Assembly (NCBI RefSeq): GCF_026627255.1
Contig: NZ_JAPNLM010000025.1
Coordinates: 1 to 64,000 of the forward strand
DNA from: Streptomyces antarcticus
GTDB taxonomy: Bacteria > Actinomycetota > Actinomycetes > Streptomycetales > Streptomycetaceae
Reading direction: 5' to 3'
DNA length: 64,000 bases
Positions 9,014-18,116 of the stretch are shown piece after piece. The position numbers and the translations under genes were made by a program. Below the pieces are notes generated by a model. It saw nothing but the letters and a program-made list of their open reading frames with translations, searched no databases and was not told where the DNA came from. Numbering within the stretch: position 1 is the first letter of the stretch; each line of letters starts with the position of its first letter.

Positions 9014-9340
9014 CTACTGCGGACGCGTCTCGTCGACGACCCAGGACAAGTACGCCTCCGACCCTCCGGTCACAGGCAGCGTGACCCACTGGGGGACGTC
9101 GTACGGGTGCCTCTCGTGCAGCCATGCCTCAAGCGCGGGGAGGCGATCCGCCGACGTCATGTAGGAGATCCGCCACTCCTGAGCCGCTTCGACCTTCCCC
9201 TGCCACCAGTAGAAGGCGGTGATGGGCGCATCGATGTGAACGCCCGCCGCCAGTTTGCTCTCAACAGCGCCTCTGGCGAGGGTCTTCGCCTGCTCCTCGT
9301 CGTCACTCGTCGTCTGCGCGATCACGATCTCGGGGTCCAT
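9014..9340 (-). CDS. cutA: CutA1-family protein
   Basis: A 108-residue member of the CutA1 family, small trimeric ferredoxin-fold proteins linked to divalent-cation tolerance; the molecular role is not settled. Family landmarks are visible: IAQTTSDDEEQAKTLARG at the N-terminus, the FYWWQGKVE strand, EWRISYMTS, and HPYDVPQWVTLPVTGGS followed by YLSWV. Length matches the family. It is a single gene between the frameshifted XRE regulator and a PD-(D/E)XK protein, with no partner metal transporter nearby. Confidence 0.9.
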   Translation of the reverse strand: MDPEIVIAQTTSDDEEQAKTLARGAVESKLAAGVHIDAPITAFYWWQGKVEAAQEWRISYMTSADRLPALEAWLHERHPYDVPQWVTLPVTGGSEAYLSWVVDETRPQ

Positions 9341-9619
9341 GCGGCTACCTCTCCACCTCGGGTACCGCGACCCTACCCATGTGTTCGACGCAGGCCAGCG
9401 AGAGGGGCGGAGGCGGCCCGTAGTGTTCGAGCCGCCATGATTTGAAAACGCCGGGCGCGCGAATCTGTTCCAGGCCTGCCGGGTTCAGCGCCCCCAGCCG
9501 ACCGTCCCTGGGGAGCCGTCGAAGTGTCGCCGCCTCGTGGCGGCAGCACGGCGCCCAGTCGGAGCCGGGCGAGAGTGGACCTTCACCCGCGAGTGGGCGA
9601 GCATTACGCGCCCGCGCCC

Positions 9620-10300
9620 TCACGCTTCGTACGGGGCCTCCGAGCGAGAGTCCTCCGAGTCAGCGGCCTCTGCCTCAGCTATCTGTTCGGCGATCTCCCT
9701 GCGGATGGCCACCGTGTCCGCAGGAGACCACCCCGAGCCGCTCCCGAAAGGCAGCACACGGTCGTGGGGCTGGTACAGCTCCTCGCTTTCCAGACTGCGG
9801 CGACAGGCGCGGCACTTCCACGGACGGCGCAGGGTGATCCACTGTCTGAGCCCGCACCAGGGGCACAACGCGAAGTACGCGCTGGGCCCGTGAGCGGCAG
9901 CCCAACTGGCGTAGCCCGACCGGCTACGAGCCACGTTGATGTCGCCGTGGGCGCGTTCCGCGACCCAGCCAAGGAGGACCATCTCGCCACCGGGCCACGC
10001 GCAGGCGCAGGGGCCGTCGCAACGGCAGGCGCGCACCTTGCCCAGCTCGACGGCCTTTTCCTTGCGGGGGGTGGCTGGCCCCTTGACCTCAAGCCATGTC
10101 CCGATCTCGGGCAGCCAGAAGTCCGGCAGGTAATGCGCCCCCGACGGCAAGGTGAACTGCTCGGGCTCGTACTGCCAGAGGATGCTTTGAGTGTCGAGGG
10201 TGCGGGCCCAGTCGGCTTCGAGCCGAGAACGGAAGGTGGTGCCGCTGTACACCGTCGATACGGCCTCGATGGGCTGGCCCTCTTCGGGGAGGTCCGTCAC
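9620..10300 (-). CDS. PD-(D/E)XK nuclease with zinc ribbon
   Basis: A 226-residue protein with an N-terminal PD-(D/E)XK nuclease core: SRLEADWARTL, then HYLPDFWLPEIGTWLEVKG, giving the Glu...Asp...Glu-x-Lys set. A cysteine-rich stretch (CRCDGPCACAW) and a zinc-ribbon pair (CPWCGL...CRACRR) follow. I chose GTG 10300 because GGAG lies 6 bp upstream. The longer open frame (to 10486) contains a TTA codon, rare in Streptomyces, and runs into IS1380 remains. The layout resembles TnsA-like or phage-type single-strand nucleases with an added DNA-binding ribbon. Its role is unknown; a defence or recombination role is possible given the accessory surroundings. Confidence 0.65.
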   Translation of the reverse strand: MTDLPEEGQPIEAVSTVYSGTTFRSRLEADWARTLDTQSILWQYEPEQFTLPSGAHYLPDFWLPEIGTWLEVKGPATPRKEKAVELGKVRACRCDGPCACAWPGGEMVLLGWVAERAHGDINVARSRSGYASWAAAHGPSAYFALCPWCGLRQWITLRRPWKCRACRRSLESEELYQPHDRVLPFGSGSGWSPADTVAIRREIAEQIAEAEAADSEDSRSEAPYEA

Positions 10301-10439
10301 GGCGTCTCCGTTCTGGGTCAGTTCTGCGCCGCCCCGCAGTTTGACCGCTAACCTCGCGCTTTCATGAAGCGAGCTGTCCGACGGGTGGTCACGTAGGCGA
10401 GACGCGCTTCTGAACAGCAAGAATACGGCTTCTCTACTT

Positions 10440-11400
10440 TGTTGGCCATCACCGAGCTCGCCCTCAACAATGGCGAAATGCTCCACTCACAGGCCGGGTC
10501 GGTGCTGCTGGCCGAGATGGTCTGCAAGTCCGGTCTGAACACCGCGATATCGGTGGCACTCACGCCGTGGCGCAAGCCGCGGGCCGTGCACGATCCGGGG
10601 AAGATCCTGCTGGATGTGGCCTTGGCCGTCGCACTCGGCGGGGGCTGTCTGGCCGACATCGGCATGCTGCGGGCCGAGCCGGATGTTCGGCCCGGTGGCC
10701 TCCGATCCCGCAGTCTCCCGTGTCATCGACAGACTCGCCGCATCCGCCCGAAAGCCCACGCGGCGATCCGGGACGCACGTTCCCGAGCACGGGGCGGGTC
10801 TGGGAACTGGCCGGTGCGTACAGTCCGGCCACCGACGGCCAGGTGATCGTGGACATCGGCGGAGTGCTAACCCTCGCGCACTCCGAGAAACAGGACGCCA
10901 CCGCGACCCGGAAGAAGACCTTCGGCCACCACCCCCTCGTCGCGTTCGTCGACCACGGCCAGGCCGGGTCCGGGGAGCCGGTGGCCTCCCTGCTGCGGCC
11001 CGGCAACGCAGGCTTCAACACCGCCGCGGACCACATCGAAACCGCCCGACTCGCCCTGGCACAACTCCTCAAGGCTCTGCGGCTGGGACGGCAGACACTG
11101 ATCCGCACCGACTCCGGCGGCAGCATCCACGCCTGATGGGCAGCGGCTGTCGTATTCCGTCGGAATGACCATCACCGACGCCATCCACCAAAGCCGTACT
11201 GAAGATCCCTAAGAAGGCGTGGACGCCGGCCCTAATACGCCGGCGGCACCGAACGGCCCGGCGCCTGGGCTGCGGAGATCGCCGATATGCCCGACCTGGG
11301 CACCTGGCCCAGGGGGATGGGGCTGGTCGTCCGGGAGGAGCGGCCTCACCCCCGGAAAAGCCGCACCCCACACGCACAGCGTCCCCGTCAGCGAACTGAT
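10440..11400 (+). pseudogene. IS1380-family transposase remnant
   Basis: Pieces of one DDE transposase are scattered over three frames. They are LAEMVCKSGLNTAISVAL and DVALAVALGGGCLADIGML (about 10510-10670), FGPVASDPAVSRVIDRLA (about 10690-10745), QVIVDIGGVLTLAHSEK through LGRQTLIRTDSGGSIH (10840-11133), QRLSYSVGMTITDAIH (about 11143-11190) and ERPGAWAAEIADMPDLG (about 11245-11300). These are landmarks of the IS1380 family (DDE_Tnp_1 group). Several frameshifts and stops mean no functional enzyme. It ends just before the GIY-YIG gene and marks an old recombination point at the cargo edge. Confidence 0.75.
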
Positions 11401-11436
11401 GAGAACCCATGAACGATTGAGACTAACCTCCGTTCC

Positions 11437-12210
11437 ATGCAGTTCACCCTCGATGGCGAATCCTTCGAGCTGACGCCCACGCTTGTTCGTGGGCGTCTTG
11501 CTGGTCACGTGCCCGAGGAGATCCGCGAGTACTGGGTCGAAGTAGATGGTGTGCGTTGGCCGGTCAAGCAGGTCATCTTCCTTGCGACAGGTGCCAAGCG
11601 CAGCAGGTTTCAGTCGCAGGCCTCTCGGCGGTGGCTGCAGAACCTCGGGTTCTTGATCGGTGCCGGATCCTCGGCCGCCGAGAGCGGCTCAATCCCGCGG
11701 CTGACCGGCGCGGCGCGTCGTAGGCCCTTCGACGAGTCCCAGCTCAAGGAACTGGAGGCGCTCGACGTCCGCGTTGCGTTCTCGTGGCTGAGCGCCGGCC
11801 CGATCACGCTGGACAAAGTCGGCCTGCCGAGGTTTCCCGGACTCCCGCGAGCGCCAGGGCTCTACCGCTACGATTTCGGTGTGGACGACGACGGCATCCG
11901 CGTGCTCTACATCGGGGAGTCCGTGGAGCTGGCCAGGCGAGCCAGCAACTACCGCAACGCCAAGACGGATCGCTCTAGTCAGCGCACCAGCCGCCGCATC
12001 CACAAGGAGATCGTCGGCCACTTGGAGTCCGGCGGTTCGATCGCATTCGCCATCGCAACGTCAGTCCGCTGGGGTGACAATGTCGAGCTGGACCTGCGGC
12101 TCAAGTCCGCCCGTCGCCTTGCCGAGAACGCTGCGGTGCTCCTCGCGCAGTCGCAGTCCAGGATCCGCGTGCTCAACATCGACGCGGAGCTGGGAGAGGG
12201 CAGCGAGTGA
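11437..12210 (+). CDS. GIY-YIG nuclease with N-terminal accessory domain
   Basis: A 257-residue two-domain protein. Residues about 1-85 form a small domain (VRGRLAGHVPEEIREYWVEV, WPVKQVIFLATG, RFQSQASRRWLQNLGF). I have no named function for it, though it looks like a DNA-recognition or adaptor module. Residues about 135-230 carry the GIY-YIG signature: PGLYRYDF as GIY, VLYIGES as YIG, then a basic helix with RRASNYRN. The ATG at 11437 has no good Shine-Dalgarno sequence, so the message may be leaderless. The stop overlaps the next GTG by 4 bp, coupling it to a second nuclease. Context is an integrase-bearing element, so a defence or element-maintenance role is inferred. Confidence 0.75.
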   Translation: MQFTLDGESFELTPTLVRGRLAGHVPEEIREYWVEVDGVRWPVKQVIFLATGAKRSRFQSQASRRWLQNLGFLIGAGSSAAESGSIPRLTGAARRRPFDESQLKELEALDVRVAFSWLSAGPITLDKVGLPRFPGLPRAPGLYRYDFGVDDDGIRVLYIGESVELARRASNYRNAKTDRSSQRTSRRIHKEIVGHLESGGSIAFAIATSVRWGDNVELDLRLKSARRLAENAAVLLAQSQSRIRVLNIDAELGEGSE

Positions 12211-13334
12211 GCAGTCTTCCGGACCTTCGCTTCCTGCTCTCGATCAACAGCGAGAACGCGTGGAGCGATCTGCTCGCCACCCTCATGAATGCCGACCAGG
12301 CGATCACCCGCTCCGTCCTCGGCATCGACGCTGTTGGCCCGCTCCAGATCCGTCGGGAGGTCTCGAAGTCGCGGGGCCGGAAGGCATCGGATCGCCCCGA
12401 CCTGGTGGTGGAGGCGAACGGTCAGGTTGTCGCTGTCGTCGAAGTGAAGCTGCTTGCCGGCCTCGGAATTGAACAGTTGGAGCGGTACTACAGATACGTC
12501 GCCGAGGAGGACCGAGACGACTGCCGGTTCGTGGCGGTCTCGCTTCAGCGCATCCGTCTCGACACCACCCATGCCCAGGACTGGCAGAACCTCACCTGGG
12601 AAGAGCTCATCGCTCCCTTCGCCTCGTCCCCGGTACCGTGGGCCGCGACGACCGCTACAGCCTGGACGAGCCACATCGAGTCCCAGGTGCCGGAGGTGGA
12701 TGGCCACACAATCTGGAATCAGATCGACGGTATCGACCTGTACCTCGCCCTCCGGCTTCGTGCTGCCTATATGTACGACAACGTCGCCTTGCCCGGCGGC
12801 TCATCGAAGGCCATCCGGGAGATCGGCTCCGGTGGCCTGTACGTCGCGATCGTGGACGCCCCGATTCCGGGCAGCGGCTACACCGTCCGTTGGGATGCCA
12901 CCGAGAGCTTGCCGACTCAGGAGGTTGGCAATCTCGTCGACAGCAGCGGGCTTCGCGGGGTCGACTTCCGCTTCTTCCTCGCGCAGCAGCGAGTCACCTC
13001 CTCCAAGGCCTTCGACTGGGATCACCTGGCGCTGCTCTGGCAGGAGTACCTCGCCCAAGAGGACTGGATTCCGTGGAGACCCCATCCGCCGCGCAAGACC
13101 TTGCAGTGGGAGAAGGATGGCGTGGCTAGACTCAAGGCGCTCGGTGCTCCAGCGTTCCTCGGCGCTGGCTACGGCGAGAAGCAGGCCAAGCTCAGCGGTG
13201 AAGTCGAGTTCGGCGCGCGCTTTGTGCTGCCGCCCTCAACCACACTCAAGGAAGCCACCGAGGTGCTCAGCAGGGTGGCTGTGATCGGGTCCCGGATGGC
13301 ACAGCACGCGACTCAGCCGCAAGGGAGACTGTGA
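12207..13334 (+). CDS. PD-(D/E)XK nuclease-superfamily protein
   Basis: A 375-residue protein with an N-terminal restriction-type PD-(D/E)XK domain: DRPDLVVEANGQVVAVVEVK at about residues 61-80 supplies the Asp and the Glu-x-Lys pair, and EQLERYYRYV follows as the next helix. The large C-terminal region (about residues 160-375) has no motif I recognise and could be a sensor or target-binding domain. The GTG start overlaps the GIY-YIG stop, so the two nucleases are made from one message in coupled fashion. Several bacterial antiviral systems encode PD-(D/E)XK effectors (general knowledge); this pairing is not one I recognise. Confidence 0.7.
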   Translation: MSSLPDLRFLLSINSENAWSDLLATLMNADQAITRSVLGIDAVGPLQIRREVSKSRGRKASDRPDLVVEANGQVVAVVEVKLLAGLGIEQLERYYRYVAEEDRDDCRFVAVSLQRIRLDTTHAQDWQNLTWEELIAPFASSPVPWAATTATAWTSHIESQVPEVDGHTIWNQIDGIDLYLALRLRAAYMYDNVALPGGSSKAIREIGSGGLYVAIVDAPIPGSGYTVRWDATESLPTQEVGNLVDSSGLRGVDFRFFLAQQRVTSSKAFDWDHLALLWQEYLAQEDWIPWRPHPPRKTLQWEKDGVARLKALGAPAFLGAGYGEKQAKLSGEVEFGARFVLPPSTTLKEATEVLSRVAVIGSRMAQHATQPQGRL

Positions 13335-13387
13335 TCGCATTAATCGACGGAGAATCTGACAGCGGCGATGCAGGGGTGGACGGATAG

Positions 13388-14044
13388 ATGATGGGCGACT
13401 TTGGACCCGACCGCTTGCGGCAGCTCTTCGGCGACCCGAACGAGAACGGGGTCTACCTGGTCGGCGTCGTGGAGTTCTCGGACGATGCGAGCGAGGACCA
13501 GTGGTCGTACGTCGGGAACACTCAGATGGGGACCCTGGAGTCAGTTGCCAGCAGGCTCGGCTATGAGCGGCGTGACATCAGGATTACGGAGCCCTACCGA
13601 GAGCCTGGCCGTGGGGTGCTGCCGGACGGAACAGAGCTGGCAGTCACCTCGACCACCGTGCCGGGGAGCGCATCCTGGCATCGGAGTAGCCGGGAGCCAA
13701 CGCCGGAGGAACGGCTCCGGTGGGCAGGGCATCCAGTGCCGCCGCCACCTCCACCCGAGCCGGTGCCGGTCGGTCCCAACATGGAGACGGCGAGGCCTCG
13801 GATCGAGGAGCACCAGGGCGAGGTCTTCTACACGAAGACCGGCAAGCCCTTCACCTACCGGACCAACCACTACACCCTGGTCATCGTCGAGAGTCGGCGC
13901 AACGTGCAGTGGCACGAGATCAGGTCAGCGCTGGAGGCATGGCCGATCGCGGGGCCGTCGGAGATTCCACGATGCCCCGAACGTTCTGGGCGGTACGTCT
14001 ACGGGATCGTGTCCGACGAGCGGATCCGGCAAGGGGACTGGTGA
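13388..14044 (+). CDS. Hypothetical protein, cargo cluster
   Basis: A 218-residue protein of unknown function, 53 bp after the PD-(D/E)XK gene in the same direction. The N-terminal third is rich in acidic and aromatic residues (NGVYLVGVVEFSDDASEDQW, then WSYVGN). Residues about 118-130 are a proline run (PPPPPPEPVPVGP) that looks like a linker. The C-terminal domain (HYTLVIVESRRNVQWHEIRS to the end) is compact. No signal peptide or membrane segment is present. Close spacing suggests it belongs to the nuclease operon, possibly as an accessory or regulatory subunit. Confidence 0.55.
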   Translation: MMGDFGPDRLRQLFGDPNENGVYLVGVVEFSDDASEDQWSYVGNTQMGTLESVASRLGYERRDIRITEPYREPGRGVLPDGTELAVTSTTVPGSASWHRSSREPTPEERLRWAGHPVPPPPPPEPVPVGPNMETARPRIEEHQGEVFYTKTGKPFTYRTNHYTLVIVESRRNVQWHEIRSALEAWPIAGPSEIPRCPERSGRYVYGIVSDERIRQGDW

Positions 14045-14199
14045 CAACCTTGGACCTGCGGCTCTGTGGCGGCTGATGCGATGCTCGCCGAACCTGCCAA
14101 ATCGTCGGACGCTACAGCTACGGTCATGAGTGAGGTTCTACTACCGCGACTTCCTCGCCGACCGAGCGCCGAGGAAGACCCGAGCACTGACGAGGACGC

Positions 14200-15000
14200 A
14201 TGGCCGAGGACCAGGAGTACGACGAGGTCGACGCAGTTGTTCGTATCCCCAAGGGCGAGCACCTCGCCGACTCGCGGAAGAGCAAAGGCTGGAGCCGTGG
14301 GTTCACTCCCAAGACGAGTGACAAGGGGCCGGAGCACGTTGAGATCCGCCTGAAGGCCGAAAAGGAGTCAGGTTTCACAGACAAGCCCGAGATCGTCTAC
14401 GTCACCAAGTACGTGGAGGATCAGCGTCCTCAGCTCACCCCCGGCCAACAGGCCGTGGCTGACATCACGGGCCAGATCATCGAGGGTCTCGTAGAAATCG
14501 CAAAACCTCACGTTGCCCACTGGTGGCACACCCAGGCCGTACCGGTCCTCGTTGCCAAGGGCGAAGCCTTGGTGCTGAAGCAACAGGCCCGCAGAGCCCA
14601 GAAGAAGGCCTTGCGGGCCGGGGCCACGACGACACCTCCTGCTGCCGTCCCGGGAGGCGAGGCGGACGCGCCTTCCCAAGATCTGGCCACCGCGCCCAGC
14701 GACCCGAAGGTCACTGTGACGAGCCAGCAGTTCCAGCAGATGTTCATGACTTGGCTCGCTCGTGAGGACGCCCAGCAGGCACTCTGGAGCCTCATCGTGA
14801 ATGCCCAAGTCGAGGATGGCGGTGCTGCCACCCTGGCATGGCAGCAGGAACTGAAAGAGCTTTCGCCTGAGCAGCGAACCGAGGGGGTCATGGAGTTCCT
14901 CGCTAACAACCCCTCAATTCTGGAGGACTTCGCTCGTCAGCTCATGGACAGCATGGCCCTCGGGCTCGGCGAGACGGCTCTCAGGCGCGACCGGGCGTAG
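14200..15000 (+). CDS. Hypothetical protein, end of cargo operon
   Basis: A 266-residue cytoplasmic protein that I do not recognise. The N-terminal part is charged and lysine-rich (KGEHLADSRKSKGWSRGF). Residues about 75-145 are helical (GQQAVADITGQIIEGLVEIA, then HVAHWWHTQAV and LKQQARRAQKKAL). A flexible Ala/Pro linker follows, then a helical C-terminal domain (QQFQQMFMTWLAREDAQQAL). It is the last gene before the hairpin terminator at 15036 and faces the minus-strand excisionase. Position suggests co-transcription with the two nucleases and the 218-residue protein, so it may be part of one multi-gene function. Confidence 0.55.
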   Translation: MAEDQEYDEVDAVVRIPKGEHLADSRKSKGWSRGFTPKTSDKGPEHVEIRLKAEKESGFTDKPEIVYVTKYVEDQRPQLTPGQQAVADITGQIIEGLVEIAKPHVAHWWHTQAVPVLVAKGEALVLKQQARRAQKKALRAGATTTPPAAVPGGEADAPSQDLATAPSDPKVTVTSQQFQQMFMTWLAREDAQQALWSLIVNAQVEDGGAATLAWQQELKELSPEQRTEGVMEFLANNPSILEDFARQLMDSMALGLGETALRRDRA

Positions 15001-15035
15001 GGGGCCGTGCCGTTTCAGGATGGCGTCACTAGAAG

Positions 15036-15061
15036 GGGCCTCCGACCTGCGTCGGAGGCCC
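15036..15061. terminator. Bidirectional hairpin terminator
   Basis: A perfect 11-bp stem (GGGCCTCCGAC pairing with GTCGGAGGCCC) around a CTGC loop. It starts 36 bp after the cargo stop at 15000 and lies about 100 bp beyond the stop of the converging excisionase gene (15160). It has no U-tract, as is usual in Streptomyces. Confidence 0.7.
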
Positions 15062-15159
15062 TCTCCAAGGCAAAGCCGCTGGTGGCGTCAGGCGAGTCGG
15101 GCTGTACGCCGGGTTCTGTCGCCCGACCAAGGACAAGGGCACCAGCCAATTTTGGCCGA

Positions 15160-15393
15160 TCAGGTCGCGCGATTCACTGCTTGAGCTTCCAGCCATGCCT
15201 CTACCTCCGACCAGCGGTAGCGCAAATAGCGGCCGACCTTGTGGGCTCGCGGACCCTGGTGTCGGTGATTCCATATGTAGACCGTATTCAGAGGTACGCC
15301 CAGGAAGTCGGCCAGCTCCTCCGCGCTCATCAAGGGACAACGGTCCCCCGCGCCACTAGCGGCTTCTTCTGCGCGGGCAGTGGTTCGACGCAT
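15160..15393 (-). CDS. Excisionase-type helix-turn-helix protein
   Basis: A 77-residue MerR/Xis-like DNA-binding protein: residues about 22-70 (MSAEELADFLGVPLNTVYIW, then RYLRYRWSEVEAWLEAQ) form a winged-helix excisionase domain. I chose ATG 15393 because upstream codons look non-coding. It lies next to, and divergent from, the tyrosine integrase, the usual arrangement of int and xis in actinomycete integrative elements. The role would be bending DNA at the attachment site and steering the integrase toward excision. Confidence 0.75.
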   Translation of the reverse strand: MRRTTARAEEAASGAGDRCPLMSAEELADFLGVPLNTVYIWNHRHQGPRAHKVGRYLRYRWSEVEAWLEAQAVNRAT

Positions 15394-15767
15394 GGGCACT
15401 CCAGAACGGTTCGAAGCGGGCAGGAAAGAACCACGTGAGCGGTATTCCGCCGTGGTGGTGCACGGAACGTTTGCATTAAATTCCGGCCGGACCAAACAGA
15501 GGGCCTTTCGACGAAATGCCTACGCCTCTTGCGAACTCTCGAAGGACACCGGCGAATCTTCGCTGAGGTGAAATCTTCTCTACCACTCTGCACCCTTTGT
15601 CGCGAAGACCCCAAGAATGCATTTGACATCTTCAGCTCGCCTGGATCAACATCCAATTCACTCAGGGCGCGATGAACGGGCAGACAATCTCGCCGTCGAC
15701 GATGGCCCTGATTAGAAAGAGTCCACAAATAGACTCAAAGGGCCGTTGGAAACTAGGAGTTGAGTCG

Positions 15768-17042
15768 ATGCCGTACGACCGCTGGCACAAGTCGCGCCCG
15801 AAAGACGGGGAGTCGACCTGCAAGGAACACGGCAAAGTCCCGACGCGGGATCACGGGACGGGGAAGCGGTGGCAGGCCCGATGGCGCAACCGGGAAGATG
15901 TCCAGCAGACGGAGCTGTTCCGCACCGAGGTCGAAGCCCGCAAGCACGAGACCAAGATGCGGTCCGGAGTGGACGACGGTTCGTACATCAACCCTCGCGC
16001 CGGTGAGGTCAGGGTCGGTGAACTCGCCCTTACGTGGCTCAAGGGGCACGAACACAAGAATCCACGGACTTACCGACGCCACAAGGAGCGGATTCTCCTG
16101 CACGTCGTTCCTACCGCAGTCGGGAAGATGCGCGTAAAGGACGTGAACGCCTCATCTTTGCTGGACTGGCTGCACGACCGTCGCAGGCTGCTCGAAAGTT
16201 CCACACTGCGCCTGGTCTTCGACAATCTTCGGGCTGTCTTTGACCTGGCCGTGGACGACAGCCTGATACACAAAAATCCGTGCCTCGCCAAATCGGTGCA
16301 GGACGCCAAGCCGAAGCGAGGAGGTGGCGGCCGGGCAGAGCTGACCCTGACATGGGAGGACACCGAGAAGATTCGTGCCGAACTTCCCGACCGCTATAAA
16401 GCACTCGTCGACTGTGGTCGCGGCCTGGGTCTTCGGCAAGGAGAGATATTCGGCCTGTCACCAGAAGATATCGACTGGGCACATCCGGACGGTGCCATGG
16501 TGCACGTGCAACGGCAAGTAGTCCACGACGGCTCGTTCCTCGTATACGACCTCCCCAAGGGCGGAGACGACGAGGACCCGAAGGACCGGTGGGTCAAGCT
16601 GACCGACGACGTGGCCATCCCCCTGCGCGAGCACATGCAGAAGTACCCGCCGGTCGAGGTGACCCGACCGTGGGGCAGCAAAGGCGGCGACCCGGTCACG
16701 GTGCGGCTGATCTTCTACACCCGGGAGAAGACCGCCATTCAGTCGAATTGGTTCAACTCCTACCGCTGGAAGCCCGCCCTGGCGTCGGCCGGCCTCATCA
16801 AGCCCCTTGAGCCCGACGCGAAGGGACGACGCTGGGAGAAGTCCCGCGACGTGATGATGCACGCGCTCCGACACCTGTACGCGTCGATGATGATCAACGG
16901 CGGGGTAGACGTGTACACGCTCGCGGACCGCCTCGGACACGCCGATCCCGCGTTTACCCTGCGTAAATACGTGCACCGGGTCGTGGGAGCCGGTTCCAAG
17001 GTCCGCATCGCGGTCCGTAGCGCCTACAGCAGGGCCGCGTGA
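15768..17042 (+). CDS. Tyrosine site-specific integrase
   Basis: A 425-residue phage/ICE-type integrase. I chose ATG 15768 because AGGAG (about 15755-15759) lies at proper distance; the open frame reaches 15672 without support. An N-terminal arm-binding region and a SAM-like core-binding domain (TYRRHKERILLHVVP, DWLHDRRRLLESSTLRLVFD) precede the catalytic domain. Catalytic residues are complete: Arg223 (GLRQGE), His365 and Arg368 (HALRH), His391 (RLGHAD) and the nucleophile Tyr401 (LRKYVH). It should integrate and excise the element carrying the nuclease cargo. No tRNA or obvious att core is recognisable on either side, so the attachment site is unknown. Confidence 0.9.
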   Translation: MPYDRWHKSRPKDGESTCKEHGKVPTRDHGTGKRWQARWRNREDVQQTELFRTEVEARKHETKMRSGVDDGSYINPRAGEVRVGELALTWLKGHEHKNPRTYRRHKERILLHVVPTAVGKMRVKDVNASSLLDWLHDRRRLLESSTLRLVFDNLRAVFDLAVDDSLIHKNPCLAKSVQDAKPKRGGGGRAELTLTWEDTEKIRAELPDRYKALVDCGRGLGLRQGEIFGLSPEDIDWAHPDGAMVHVQRQVVHDGSFLVYDLPKGGDDEDPKDRWVKLTDDVAIPLREHMQKYPPVEVTRPWGSKGGDPVTVRLIFYTREKTAIQSNWFNSYRWKPALASAGLIKPLEPDAKGRRWEKSRDVMMHALRHLYASMMINGGVDVYTLADRLGHADPAFTLRKYVHRVVGAGSKVRIAVRSAYSRAA

Positions 17043-17268
17043 GTCCTGCTCCGTTCGGCTTGTGCAACAACCGTGCAAGATGATCTTCAAGAGGGATCAT
17101 TTGCCCAGGTCAGAAGCTTTGTCTATGAGTTCCGCGACATCTGACAAACGGCTGCCGCCGCACCCTATCCGACCTGCCAATACAGGGGTCGGTAAGGGAT
17201 GCGGCGCCGTCTGTGGGACTTCTCTGGGACCTTGGGCCCCGGCGGGCGTTCCCGGGACCCCCTCCCGG

Positions 17269-17799
17269 CTACCCGAACACGGCGTCGATGGCGGCGGTGC
17301 CGCGGGCGCCCGCACGGGGCAGGAAGTGCGCGTACTCCCTCAGGGTGAAGCCGGGGTCGGAGTGCCCCAGCCACTGGGCGAGGGAGACAACCGACTGACT
17401 GGCCTCCAGCCGCTCGGAGGCGCAGAAATGGCGCAGCGCGTGGAAGCCGTGCTCCCGGGAGGGCTCCCAGACACGCTTGCCATCCGCACGTTGCTCCATG
17501 CCTCCGATCACGCCGGCCTTGGTCAGAGCCGGCTTCCACACGTAGGAGTTGAAGTAGTTCCGGTTGACCGCCTTGCGCTCACCTCCGGTCACGAGCAGGC
17601 CGTACGTCCCGGCCGACGGTGCTTGACCTCCACCGCCGTCTGCGGGGGCCTCGGGTCGTCCCAGGCCATGGTGACTGGCACTGGTGCACACGTGTCCGCG
17701 TACCGTCTGGCTGCCTGCCTGCGCCAGGCTGGAGGTCAGCGCCACGTCCCGGACCTTGCGGCCCTTGGGCAGCGCGAAGCACAGCCTCGCGTGCACCAT
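17269..17799 (-). pseudogene. Second tyrosine integrase, C-terminal remnant
   Basis: The C-terminal catalytic part of an integrase of the same subfamily as the intact one: NYFNSYVWKPALTKAGVI, HALRHFCASE, WLGHSDPGFTLREYAHFLP supply His-x-x-Arg, His and Tyr. The N-terminal half and the first catalytic arginine are missing, and the middle section (about 17590-17760) is frame-scrambled after LPKGRKVRDVAL. It points toward the end of the intact integrase, only 226 bp away. The two probably belonged to different elements that used the same region for insertion. Confidence 0.75.
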
Positions 17800-17865
17800 C
17801 TTGACCTGCCGCTGGACGTGGACGACTCCCCCGCCGAAGTCGAAGACTTCAAGGCTGAGTCCGAA

Positions 17866-18116
17866 CGCAAACGGACTTGTCGCTGGTCAGCGTGGACTCC
17901 ACCGCGGTCCGCGCCCACCACGACGCCGCAGGGCTCCGCGTCAGCAAGCACCTCATGGAGGCCCTGGAAGAAGCCGCGCAGGACCAGGAAACAGCCCGGC
18001 AAAGAGGGGCGGACCGGAGGAACAGAACGGACAGGCCGAGCGCCGGCGCGTCCGGCGCGGACACAGGCTCCGCCTGAAGGAAGCCCTGCTCGGCAGGTCT
18101 CGTGGCGGTCTCACGA
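17866..18116 (+). pseudogene. IS5-type transposase fragment
   Basis: LSLVSVDSTAVRAHHDAAG in one frame and LRLKEALLGRSRGGLTT in another match the DDE core region of IS5-family transposases, where the first aspartate lies in VDST and SRGGLTTK follows. Only about 80 codons remain with a frameshift between them; both ends are missing. Confidence 0.6.

Noticed and set aside
15000..17300. tRNA gene as integration target near the integrase
   Set aside because: No T-loop/acceptor pattern of a tRNA could be seen on either strand around the integrase.
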